Source: an uncultured Bacteroidota bacterium (GTDB lineage Bacteria; Bacteroidota; Rhodothermia; Rhodothermales; UBA10348). From it: a stretch of DNA of 36,071 nucleotides. How positions within the stretch are numbered: position 1 is the stretch's first letter; every line of letters starts with the position of its first letter. Both the position numbers and the translations under genes were made by a program. The stretch lies in the NCBI GenBank assembly GCA_937876355.1, contig CALFHN010000140.1, forward strand, positions 1 to 36,071, in the 5' to 3' direction. Below the pieces are notes generated by a model, which was not told where the DNA came from, did not search any database, and worked only from the letters and a program-made list of their open reading frames with translations. Below, piece after piece: positions 16,844 to 25,602 of this stretch.

Positions 16844-19129
16844 ATGACTTCACGCGGTACGATTTCAAAACGTCTTATGACGTTCGTGCTATTATCGATT
16901 CTCATTCTGCCATGGTTGCAGAGCGCTAGCGCTCAAACCTCATTGGGAGATGAGTTCATTATATTTGTTGAAGGGAAAAACGTTTTAGTACCATTCTTTG
17001 ATGGCGCTGCTGCAGTTGATCCAACAAACGCTGCAAATACAGTAGCCAATTTCCCGTTTTCTGGTTGGGCCGCACCTGGCTTCCGATGGGACAACGAAGT
17101 GGGAGTTGATATGACAAGCATGGTTGGGGCAACCGTTGCAGCAGGCGGCAAAACCATGTATCTCCGATTGCTAGTGGATCCTGCTAATGCAGGAGCACAC
17201 GCGTGCGGGGTAGGTACGGGCGACGACTGTTTGTCGTTGACTTTATTTGACGCATTTACTGGCAATCAGTTTGCAGATAACCGAGAAGGGCGTCTCAAAT
17301 GGTTTATTCCAGACGCTATGCGTGATGGTCAGTGGCATGATCTCGCGATCCCTCTTCCTCCAAGTACTGTTGAAGCGCTTGACGCGGCCAAACTTGGTAA
17401 GAATGTAGACGGAACGGATCTAGCCACGCCATTGGATCCGCTTGCAATGAATTGGGAATACACTGGTGGATGGGCCGGTGGTTGGGGCTGGGGAGGTACA
17501 GCTGGTACTACTCACGGACCAGCCGACGCTACCAATTGGCAGCCATTTGAGTGGAATAACATTAGAGGTCTTTCAGTTCACTTTGATTGGGGCGACGGTG
17601 GCGGTGGAGTCATGATTGATGACCTGTACTTTGGCTCAGCGACCACTGATATTACTTCTGCTACCTCGGCTCCCGCCGCGATGTCAGGTGTTACTTTTGC
17701 TTCCGATGGTCCTAAGAATGTAGTCTCGTGGACTCCTAATACTGATTTTGGAGGATATCGAGTGTATTTGGATGAAAACCCAATTACTTCAGCTGGTATT
17801 GCAGGCGGTACGGTTCCGGTTTTTCAGGAGTTAGCTTTTAATGCTTCGAGTTTTGTGGTTAACCACGAATATGAAATCCCTCACTCGTCCATGTTGCCTT
17901 TACCGATACACTACTCGGTTTCGTCTCTGAATCTATTCGGCGTAGCTAATACCGATGTTAGTGCGAGTTCAGGCCAGATTTCAAATTCTCAGTTGGCAAA
18001 ACAGGCCTATATCGTCGAAATCGACGATGCGGGCTCAGAATTGATATTTAATTCGCTCGGTGTTGGTTTTGTTACTGATAGTGCATTTCCTGCAAAAACC
18101 ATCCCCTTTCGTCTAGATTCGAGTCACTGGAGATCAGGCGATGGAGGTCTTGTTCCATCAGATGAGAACGATCTGTCTGCAGTATTCAAAGTTGGCTTTA
18201 ACCGCAAGAACAATGAGCTGTACATCTACGGCGAAGTGAAGGACGATGTCCTTGCTCTTCATCCGGGAACGAGCGCGTGTAACGGCTGTGACGCATGGGG
18301 TTATGATAGCGTTGAATTCGGTTGGGGTTCATATGATGTACGCGATGCCAGTGGATCAATTCTTGGAGGAGCGCCTCAACAAAACTTTTTGCGCGGAGCA
18401 ACTCCTGATTATCAAGGTCGAATTTCTTGGCTAGGTGACGATTCCAATCCGAATCCTAGTCAGACCAGCACCTTTCTTACTACCGGTGCTGAGGCCACAG
18501 GCCAAGGTGAATCAACAGGTGGTGGATCTGTCTTCGGCATTCTTAGGGACGGTAGTGGAACCGCTATCGGATATAAGTTTCTGGCATTGTATAACTTTGC
18601 AGACTTTGCTTTCCCGGCATCAGGAGATGAAGTATTTACACTTCCAGGCCTAAACGAGATAAAGCTAATACCTTTCAATATCGCCGTTAATGATGGGGAC
18701 GATCCTGCTGCCCAGAACCCAAGGGATATCCAGGTGCAGTGGTCTACCAAACCTAATGCGAACTCTGCCTGGTGGAATACGCCGGCGCAATGGATGACCG
18801 TCGCAGTTGTAGGTTCTTCGGTTGTTGGTACGGCTAATGAAGATGAAGATCTAGTGCCGACGGAATTTTCGTTAAGTCAAAATTATCCGAATCCGTTTAA
18901 TCCATCGACGAGTATCGAATTTTCTCTCTCTAGAGCTGAAAATGTGACGCTAACCGTTTACAACATTCTTGGGCAGCAGGTAGCGACGTTGCTCAACAAT
19001 CAGACCATGGTAAGCGGTCGTCATTCTGTACGGTTTGATGCTAGCCATCTAACTTCCGGTATGTACCTTTACCGGATTGACGCTGGAGCTTCATATAGCA
19101 AAACGCTATCAATGATGCTGATGAAATAG
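16844..19129 (+). CDS. Secreted multidomain carbohydrate-binding-like protein with T9SS type A sorting domain
   Basis: The start at 16844 gives 761 aa and is chosen because GGAGG (16834-16838) lies 5 nt upstream and a classical signal peptide follows (LMTFVLLSILILPWLQSASA). The frame is open further upstream, but that part runs through both operators. Visible parts are: a beta-sandwich-like region (~30-265) ending VMIDDLYFG, resembling glucan-binding/CIA30-type modules; an FN3-like region (~270-380); a CBM9/DOMON-like region (~385-670: KQAYIVEIDDAG ... KNNELYIYGEVKDD ... GYDSVEFGWGSYDV); and a C-terminal T9SS type A domain (NYPNPFNPSTSIEF ... GMYLYRI). It should be exported by the type IX system and held at the surface, where it may capture glucan. 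No catalytic motif is recognised. Domain names are by resemblance only. Confidence 0.8.
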   Translation: MTSRGTISKRLMTFVLLSILILPWLQSASAQTSLGDEFIIFVEGKNVLVPFFDGAAAVDPTNAANTVANFPFSGWAAPGFRWDNEVGVDMTSMVGATVAAGGKTMYLRLLVDPANAGAHACGVGTGDDCLSLTLFDAFTGNQFADNREGRLKWFIPDAMRDGQWHDLAIPLPPSTVEALDAAKLGKNVDGTDLATPLDPLAMNWEYTGGWAGGWGWGGTAGTTHGPADATNWQPFEWNNIRGLSVHFDWGDGGGGVMIDDLYFGSATTDITSATSAPAAMSGVTFASDGPKNVVSWTPNTDFGGYRVYLDENPITSAGIAGGTVPVFQELAFNASSFVVNHEYEIPHSSMLPLPIHYSVSSLNLFGVANTDVSASSGQISNSQLAKQAYIVEIDDAGSELIFNSLGVGFVTDSAFPAKTIPFRLDSSHWRSGDGGLVPSDENDLSAVFKVGFNRKNNELYIYGEVKDDVLALHPGTSACNGCDAWGYDSVEFGWGSYDVRDASGSILGGAPQQNFLRGATPDYQGRISWLGDDSNPNPSQTSTFLTTGAEATGQGESTGGGSVFGILRDGSGTAIGYKFLALYNFADFAFPASGDEVFTLPGLNEIKLIPFNIAVNDGDDPAAQNPRDIQVQWSTKPNANSAWWNTPAQWMTVAVVGSSVVGTANEDEDLVPTEFSLSQNYPNPFNPSTSIEFSLSRAENVTLTVYNILGQQVATLLNNQTMVSGRHSVRFDASHLTSGMYLYRIDAGASYSKTLSMMLMK

Positions 19130-19144
19130 TAGGTTGAAGATGTT

Positions 19145-19181
19145 ATTCGTAGTTGGGGCGCAACGCGCCCCAACTACGAAT
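19145..19181 (+). terminator. Strong 17-bp hairpin between the T9SS gene and the TonB receptor gene
   Basis: 19145-19161 pairs perfectly with 19165-19181 around an AAC loop. The stem is GC-rich at the top (GGGGCGC/GCGCCCC), and only a weak T tract (TTCTTC) follows. It begins 15 nt after the stop codon. It could terminate part of the transcripts or protect the 3' end of the upstream message. The perfect symmetry means it would work in both directions. Confidence 0.6.
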
Positions 19182-19263
19182 TCTTCGGATGGATGCCCGG
19201 TTTTATGCTTTTGATGTTAGATTCTGATTCGATCTAATCTTTTTCGATCTGATTTTTGCTTTT

Positions 19264-19301
19264 GCGCACATCGATTGCGCGTTCTGTTCTGTTCTGTTTT
19301 A
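19264..19301 (+). other. Short hairpin followed by TTCTG repeats
   Basis: GCGCA (19264-19268) pairs with TGCGC (19276-19280) and is followed by three TTCTG units and a TTTT run (19282-19300). It lies in the 220-nt gap before the TonB receptor gene and may be a weak second terminator or part of that gene's leader. No promoter could be assigned confidently. Confidence 0.3.
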
Positions 19302-19349
19302 TGCGGATCCAAATGGTCCTATTGTCCCCCAAATAAGGGTTCTTAATTC

Positions 19350-22142
19350 ATGAAACTGCCAAGATTTTCTCTTCTTCTAATTTTGGTCGGCAGTGTGCTC
19401 CTGACCGGATCTGCCAATGCATCATCAAGTCCCTCTTCGGATGACATTTACGGAAAAATTGCTGGTAACATTGTAGAGGCGGGGACTGGCCTACCTCTCC
19501 CGGGCGTAAACGTATTTATTGATGGTACCACTCAGGGCGCAGCGACTGATATGAATGGGGACTATATCATCATACGCGTTCGCCCAGGTTCGTATACTTT
19601 GCGAGCCACATTTATTGGCTTTTCAGCCCAAGTAGTGCAGGAAGTTCGGGTAGAAGTGGATCAGACGACGAAGGTCCATTTCACCATGTCGGAGCAGATA
19701 TTCGAGGGAGAAGAAATCGTGGTAACTGCGGAACGTGGGATTGTTCAAATGGATCGTACTACCACGACTGCCGTAGTTAACGCCGATCAGTTAAAAGCGC
19801 TTCCGGTTACCACCATTACTGACGTAATTAATCTCCAGGCTGGCGTAGTTGATGGTCGTTTTCGCGGTGGTAGAAGCGGTGAAGTGGCTTATCTCGTAAA
19901 TGGTGTGCCCATAAATAACGTGTTCAATAGCCAAGCTGCATTCGAGGTTGAACAAAATATGGTCTCGAGTCTGCAGGTCATAAGTGGTGTGTTTAACGCT
20001 GAATATGGACAGGCTCAGTCTGGAATCGTGAATATTGTTACCAAAGACGTTCCCGAAAAGTGGACTGCTGAAGTGCTCACGTACGCGGGCACAATCGCAT
20101 CAAATCGGGAACTAGAATTTACAAAGCGAACGTCCGGTCCCGGAAATCAACTTAGTGCTGACATGTTTGAGTCTGAATTTGTTCAGTATTCCGATGCAGC
20201 AGAGTTTCAGAATTTGACGGATATACAGCTTTCGTTTGGGGGCCCGATCATGAAAGATCGATTGGGATTTCAACTTAGCGGAAGATTTCTTTCGGATAGA
20301 GGACATTTAATGGGCAGAGAGCTCTTCTTGCCGAGCGATTCTTCTACCGGACTTACCTCGAGCTCAAATCCTGATTTTTGGAACATTGAGTCCAACGGAT
20401 CCGGGGATTTTGTGTCCATGGGTACAAATGAGAGATACTCCCTTAATGGCACCTTGACGTCGAACCTGACGAGTACAGCCAAATTGGAGTACAATGTCTT
20501 TTTGCAAGACGGTGAATTCAGAAATTATAGTGGCAATAGCAAATACGTACCTGGAGGCTTAAACCCAGGATATTTTTCCAGTCAGACCCACATTCTAAGC
20601 TTACGATACACTGTCGGACAGAAGTCATTTGGTAATATTTCTTACAGTTATTTGAGGGATAAATACGATAGTTATCTCCATGATTGTAAGGTAATTGACG
20701 AGCTTAAAAACTTAGACTGTAAAGGAGATGGAGTCTACGAATGGAGTCAGAAAAGAAATTTGAGTGGTCAAAATGCTTTTCAGGTTGCAGGGAATGATCT
20801 TTACACTAACGACGAACTTACTGAAACGCATACTTTCCTTGCCGATTATTCGAGTCAGATCGACAATGTCCACCTAATGAAGGGAGGGCTGATGGCTCGT
20901 TTGCACAGTTTGGATAACAGGTCTTACGGAATTGAACGTTCTGCTCGCACTAATAATTTGCCCCGGATTTCTCCAGACGTTTTTTCTGACAATTCCTTAA
21001 AAGTAAACCCTGTAGAATTGTCCGCTTACATTCAGGACAAAATGGAGTTTACTGGCTTAATCGTAAATGCGGGAGCTCGGTTAGATTATTTTGATCCAGA
21101 TTACCTTATGCCAATAGATTGGCGGCAAGCATCTTCTACGGAAAGGATTGACCCTGACGATCAAACGGCGTTGATCTCAAACCGAAAAGATGCGCCTGCC
21201 AAAATTCAGGTTAGTCCACGTTTAGGTATTGCCTTCCCGATTTCATCAACGGGTGTGATGCGGTTTTCTGCTGGACTGTTCTTTCAAATTCCCCAGTTAA
21301 GTCTGCTGTATACAAATCCTGAGTATGAAGTAAACCCAGCTTCTAGCTCCAATCAGTTTGGAAACCCTTCTTTAAGCCCAGAGCGGACGTTGGCATTTGA
21401 AGTAGGACTTCAGCAGGGTTTGACGGAAAAGATCGGATTGGAACTTACCATTTTCTCAAAAGACGTGAGAAACTTGACCGGCCAAGAGGTTTTGCGGACA
21501 CCAACAGGCGACTTCGCGGTGCGATGGATTAATCGAGATTACGGTACCGTTCGTGGCATAACGTTTTCATTGTTTGACCAACCTGGCGGCATGTTATCAT
21601 GGACACTTGATTACACTTTACAGTTTGCCGAAGGAACATCATCTGATCCTGGGGAAGCTTTTGGACGGCAGCAATCAGGCCTTGAAGAAATTCTTTCGCT
21701 GGTTCGCTTAAATTGGGATCGTCGACATGTGCTTAACAATACTGTGACAATAGAGCCTCTCAATGGCCTAAGCTTCACTTTAGTGAATCGATTACGATCT
21801 GGTGAGCCCTATACCACAGAAAGGGGATTTGTTCGATCGACGCTAACAAATAATGCGGCCAGACCCATTCAATTTTGGTCCGATCTACGCGCCTATTATC
21901 GTCCAGCGTTTATCAAACAAAATTTGAGCGTATTTCTTCAGGTCCACAATCTATTCGACAGTGAAGTCAAATACGCAGTATATGCTTCGACGGGACGCGT
22001 TGATGAAGATCTTCAAAAAGAACTTTTCAGAAATACCGGTGCTCAAATTGGAGGACTGAATAGTCTGGATGAGTTTTATGCTAGGCCCGAGTGGGTTGCC
22101 GCCCCACGAAAAATAAGTCTTGGCCTGAATCTGAAATTTTAG
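19350..22142 (+). CDS. TonB-dependent outer-membrane receptor (SusC-like role)
   Basis: The protein has 930 aa with a signal peptide (FSLLLILVGSVLLTGSANA). Residues ~36-115 form a CarboxypepD_reg-like domain (GNIVEAGTGLPLPGVNVFID ... NGDYIIIRVRPGSYTLRATF). The plug domain (~130-235) includes the AYLVNGVPINNVFN and AQSGIVNIVTKDVPE segments, and the remainder is a beta-barrel ending in a terminal phenylalanine (ISLGLNLKF). It imports a ligand using TonB energy. No SusD homologue is encoded nearby; instead it follows the T9SS-exported carbohydrate-binding-like gene and precedes a very large secreted FN3-type protein and a PorV/PorQ protein. Glucan oligosaccharides are the likely ligand by position, but the receptor could also belong to the downstream trio with a different substrate. 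Confidence 0.92.
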   Translation: MKLPRFSLLLILVGSVLLTGSANASSSPSSDDIYGKIAGNIVEAGTGLPLPGVNVFIDGTTQGAATDMNGDYIIIRVRPGSYTLRATFIGFSAQVVQEVRVEVDQTTKVHFTMSEQIFEGEEIVVTAERGIVQMDRTTTTAVVNADQLKALPVTTITDVINLQAGVVDGRFRGGRSGEVAYLVNGVPINNVFNSQAAFEVEQNMVSSLQVISGVFNAEYGQAQSGIVNIVTKDVPEKWTAEVLTYAGTIASNRELEFTKRTSGPGNQLSADMFESEFVQYSDAAEFQNLTDIQLSFGGPIMKDRLGFQLSGRFLSDRGHLMGRELFLPSDSSTGLTSSSNPDFWNIESNGSGDFVSMGTNERYSLNGTLTSNLTSTAKLEYNVFLQDGEFRNYSGNSKYVPGGLNPGYFSSQTHILSLRYTVGQKSFGNISYSYLRDKYDSYLHDCKVIDELKNLDCKGDGVYEWSQKRNLSGQNAFQVAGNDLYTNDELTETHTFLADYSSQIDNVHLMKGGLMARLHSLDNRSYGIERSARTNNLPRISPDVFSDNSLKVNPVELSAYIQDKMEFTGLIVNAGARLDYFDPDYLMPIDWRQASSTERIDPDDQTALISNRKDAPAKIQVSPRLGIAFPISSTGVMRFSAGLFFQIPQLSLLYTNPEYEVNPASSSNQFGNPSLSPERTLAFEVGLQQGLTEKIGLELTIFSKDVRNLTGQEVLRTPTGDFAVRWINRDYGTVRGITFSLFDQPGGMLSWTLDYTLQFAEGTSSDPGEAFGRQQSGLEEILSLVRLNWDRRHVLNNTVTIEPLNGLSFTLVNRLRSGEPYTTERGFVRSTLTNNAARPIQFWSDLRAYYRPAFIKQNLSVFLQVHNLFDSEVKYAVYASTGRVDEDLQKELFRNTGAQIGGLNSLDEFYARPEWVAAPRKISLGLNLKF

Positions 22143-22156
22143 AACTCACGTAGTAC

Positions 22157-22175
22157 AATTCCGAATTTCGGAATT
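22157..22175. promoter_or_regulatory. Perfect palindrome in the receptor-FN3 gene gap
   Basis: AATTCCGAA-T-TTCGGAATT has 9-bp arms and lies 13 nt before the start of the large FN3 protein gene. It may be an operator, or an RNA hairpin that modulates translation. No matching copy was noticed elsewhere. Confidence 0.35.
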
Positions 22176-22188
22176 AATCCTGTTTAAT

Positions 22189-25100
22189 ATGAAAGAAGCC
22201 TTAAGAAGTAATTCGCTCCGAACCACACTTAAAGTGCTTGTTTTGGTGGTGTTGGTCCTTGGGTCTGGAATACCTTCAGACGTTATGGCTCAAGAGATTC
22301 CGCCTGGATATCGCGGAGATGAAAAATTAATCTCCCGGGGAATCTTAGATGGAAACCTGATTGAGACCAATTTTCGAAATCACGGTGAGTTATCTCGCTG
22401 GAACGACCTCCCTTGGGGTGTTTGGCCACGAGGCATTGGTGGCAGACATATAGACGGGATAGGAATCATGGTTTCGGCTCGTACCCGCGGAGAGCGGGCG
22501 AAATGGCCGTTTTATGGCGGCCGAGCAGATACGTTGGTCAATCCAGTCGTGCTCACATATAGAGACGCTGGAAAACGCCTAGGACCTGATGGGTCTCTTT
22601 GGGGCTGGTTGCCGCTTAACGGATTCCATAATCCAACTAGATTTAATTCGCTAGGCCAACTCGAACCAACGCCGGCCCTAAGTGACGATCGGACTTCCTG
22701 GCCTACTTTTTGGCCGGATCGATTGGATAATCCAGATGATCCTGGATGGTCTAATGAGTGGAACGGATTTTTTGGACGCGGCGTTTTCAATGCAGACCTT
22801 GAGGGTTTTTATGTCGTTGATGACTTCTCAGATCTCGAATACAGTGTCTCTCCTGGAACGAACCAGCCACAAAGTCGATGGGGCGTTTTTTATCCGACAC
22901 CATCAGATTCGACAATTGGAGGGATGGGCCTTAGAACCAAAGTTCGCCTGTTTCAATGGGCGAATATCTTGGCAGAAGATGCCATGTTCATTATCTACCG
23001 GATTTCAAACGCAAGTGAAACAACGTATCGTTTCAGCTTAGCTGGTGATGAAGGTATGTTTTTTGGCCAGATCATGGATTATGGGCTAGGAAACGAAGAA
23101 GGGGATGAAAACGCGGCTTTTGACGCCCGACAAGATGTGACTTTCGGCTGGGACCAAGATGGGATTGGACAGCGGCAAGACGGCACCCTTTATGATCTTG
23201 GTTATACCGGGTTTGCTTTCCTTGAAAGTCCTTCAAGAGGTACGGATGGTCTTGACAACGACGAAGACGGAATTATCGACGAGCAGCGGTTTGGTGGGGC
23301 AGGACAACTTATTGAAGGTCAGATATCTATTGGAATGCGAGTATCTGCTACCTACGACCTCGCCAATTTTGAACTCTATAATGGTCCGTTGGAAGATCGT
23401 CCTGCATTCAAAGCTGGCCGATGGTTTACCGGCGATGAAAATCTGGATTGGGTCGGATTTGGCGATGTCAACGCAAACGGTGTGTATGATGCCGGTGAGT
23501 TGATCAATAATGATGTAGGAAGGGATGGAAAAGGTCCTTTTGATTTAGGGTATTCTGGCCCTGACGATGGTGAAGCCGATGGGCTTCCAACTGCAGGTGA
23601 GCCCAATTTTGATGAATTGGATATTGATGAATCTGATCAAATTGGTCTTACCGGGTTTGATCTGAATTCCCGACCATTTTATGAAAACGGCGATAATCTT
23701 AGGGACGATACTTGGATGTTCGACCGCATATTGAATTATGCTCAATTCCCGCTTGGAACCCCTTCCGATGCTTTTGCGGCTGATATTGAGCCGTTTATTT
23801 TATTTGTTAGTGGTCCAATAACGCTTGAAAGAGGAGCCACAGACTTCTTTTCGACAGCTTGGATCTTTGGTGAGGACGAAAAGGATTTTTTCAAAAACCG
23901 TCGCACCGTTCAAAACATTTACGATGCGGATTACAATTTTGCCCAAGCTCCTTTTATGCCGACACTGACGGCCATTCCTGGGGATAAGCGGGTGGTTCTT
24001 ACTTGGGATACAGTAGCTGTTGCGAGCTTCGACAGATTTAGTCAAACGTTTGACTTCGAAGGCTTCAAATTGTACAAAGGAAGCGATCCATTGCTTTCAA
24101 ACTCTAGGACGATCACCAATATTGACGGAACGCCTACATTTTTTGAACCGATAGGTCGGTGGGATTTGGAAAATGGTATTGAAGGGTCGGTAACAGTACT
24201 CGAAGGAGATGCCGTATACGATATGGGTAGCGATAATGGGCTGTCTTATTTTTACGTGGATAACCAGGTGAATAATGGCGTTAAATACTATTACGCCCTT
24301 GTCGCCTACGATCACGGAATCTTGGATGCAACGTCAGGAAAATTGACCATCGATCCTCAAGAGAATATTTTTAACATCTCCATAGATCTTGCAGGGAATG
24401 TTCTTGGTGTATCTAACAATGCGGCGATTGTTGTACCAAGGTCCAGAGCCGCGGGATATATAAGCGGTTCTGTAAATGAAGATTTGAGCACCGTTACACA
24501 GGGGGTTGGTTCTGGGTCAATGACCGTTAGGGCAGTGAATGATGCTGATATCATGCCGAACAGTCCATATAGAGTTCGGTTTTATAGCGCTCCAGACGAT
24601 GTGGTTGGCACCGATTTAGAAGTCACTACGGACTACGACATCTTTAATGTGGGTACTGGTAAAGTCGCCGTAAGAAAAACGCCGCTTGTACCCATCTCTC
24701 CGATGGTAGATGGCTTTGTAGTTGAAATTGCTAACCACAAAGTGTTGGCAGGCGTCGTTGAATATGAATCGTCAAAAACAGGTTATGTGATCAATGCCGG
24801 AACGGAAAACGAATTGTTTGACCTAAATCCATTCGTTTTAAACGGCCTTGAAACAAACTGGGTGGCTTCCGTTGAGCGGGATTCTTCGGGTGCCTTTTCC
24901 CACACTCAGGACGACTTCGAATTACAATGGTCCAACCCTAACGATTCTACCTATCTACCGCCCAGATTTGGATTCACAAATCTTAGGACAGAGATTCCGC
25001 TTTTTGCCAAAAATGTTCGCAAAAACACTCGGGCAGAAATATTTATAGTGGACACTAATAAAAATCGGGAGTGGGATGTGACTGACGAGCTCATTATTTC

Positions 25101-25602
25101 GGAGCTAAGTGGTCAATCGCACAAATATCGACATCGAGTCCGGTTTGAAATCCCGGAAGGCCAAGAGTCTATCCCTCCAAAGGCAGGTGATGTGTTACGA
25201 ATTACGGTTAAGAATGAGTTTCAAACAGGGGACTATTTCCAGTTTACCTTAAAAAGTGCAGCCGTTAACGTTGAGCTGGCAAAATCGGAATTGGACAAAA
25301 TTGCTGTCGTTCCCAATCCGTACGTCGGGGCATCGTTATTTGAAGGCCGTTCTCAAATCTCTGGAAGGGGTGAGCGCCAAATTGAATTTATCAATCTTCC
25401 ACAGCGATGTACTATTTCAATTTTCAATCTACGAGGCGAACTCGTCGACACCATTGAACATGACGAAGTTGGTTCTGACGGGTCAGAAAGTTGGGACTTA
25501 AGGACTTCTGGTAGCCAGGATATAGCGTATGGTATTTACGTCTATCACGTCAAATCCCCAGGTATTGGGGAGTTCGTCGGAAAGTTTGCGGTGATTAAAT
25601 AA
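22189..25602 (+). CDS. Very large secreted protein with FN3-like region and T9SS-like C-terminus, function unknown
   Basis: The protein has 1137 aa with a signal peptide ending VMAQ. No enzyme signature was recognised. Aromatic- and acid-rich stretches dominate the N-terminal half, with calcium-type acidic loops (GLDNDEDGIIDEQ, DVNANGVYDAGE, DELDIDESDQ) like those of dockerin or thrombospondin-3 repeats. A fibronectin-III-like region lies near the middle (PTLTAIPGDKRVVLTWDTVA ... KYYYALVAYDHG). The C-terminus (VVPNPYVGASLF ... INLPQRCTISIFNLRGELV ... GIYVYHVKSPG) resembles a T9SS type A sorting domain variant. The PorV/PorQ gene overlaps its stop by one base. It probably sits on the cell surface with the TonB receptor and PorV-like protein, perhaps as a ligand-capture partner filling the role SusD plays elsewhere; that is inference. 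Confidence 0.75.
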   Translation: MKEALRSNSLRTTLKVLVLVVLVLGSGIPSDVMAQEIPPGYRGDEKLISRGILDGNLIETNFRNHGELSRWNDLPWGVWPRGIGGRHIDGIGIMVSARTRGERAKWPFYGGRADTLVNPVVLTYRDAGKRLGPDGSLWGWLPLNGFHNPTRFNSLGQLEPTPALSDDRTSWPTFWPDRLDNPDDPGWSNEWNGFFGRGVFNADLEGFYVVDDFSDLEYSVSPGTNQPQSRWGVFYPTPSDSTIGGMGLRTKVRLFQWANILAEDAMFIIYRISNASETTYRFSLAGDEGMFFGQIMDYGLGNEEGDENAAFDARQDVTFGWDQDGIGQRQDGTLYDLGYTGFAFLESPSRGTDGLDNDEDGIIDEQRFGGAGQLIEGQISIGMRVSATYDLANFELYNGPLEDRPAFKAGRWFTGDENLDWVGFGDVNANGVYDAGELINNDVGRDGKGPFDLGYSGPDDGEADGLPTAGEPNFDELDIDESDQIGLTGFDLNSRPFYENGDNLRDDTWMFDRILNYAQFPLGTPSDAFAADIEPFILFVSGPITLERGATDFFSTAWIFGEDEKDFFKNRRTVQNIYDADYNFAQAPFMPTLTAIPGDKRVVLTWDTVAVASFDRFSQTFDFEGFKLYKGSDPLLSNSRTITNIDGTPTFFEPIGRWDLENGIEGSVTVLEGDAVYDMGSDNGLSYFYVDNQVNNGVKYYYALVAYDHGILDATSGKLTIDPQENIFNISIDLAGNVLGVSNNAAIVVPRSRAAGYISGSVNEDLSTVTQGVGSGSMTVRAVNDADIMPNSPYRVRFYSAPDDVVGTDLEVTTDYDIFNVGTGKVAVRKTPLVPISPMVDGFVVEIANHKVLAGVVEYESSKTGYVINAGTENELFDLNPFVLNGLETNWVASVERDSSGAFSHTQDDFELQWSNPNDSTYLPPRFGFTNLRTEIPLFAKNVRKNTRAEIFIVDTNKNREWDVTDELIISELSGQSHKYRHRVRFEIPEGQESIPPKAGDVLRITVKNEFQTGDYFQFTLKSAAVNVELAKSELDKIAVVPNPYVGASLFEGRSQISGRGERQIEFINLPQRCTISIFNLRGELVDTIEHDEVGSDGSESWDLRTSGSQDIAYGIYVYHVKSPGIGEFVGKFAVIK

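Noticed and set aside
17774-17790. GATGAAAACCCAATTAC, a half-match to the operator
   Set aside because: Only the left half fits, and it lies inside the coding sequence of the T9SS protein.
22512-22790. Minus-strand open frame inside the large FN3 gene
   Set aside because: Shadow frame of a clearly coding region; no domain or ribosome site.
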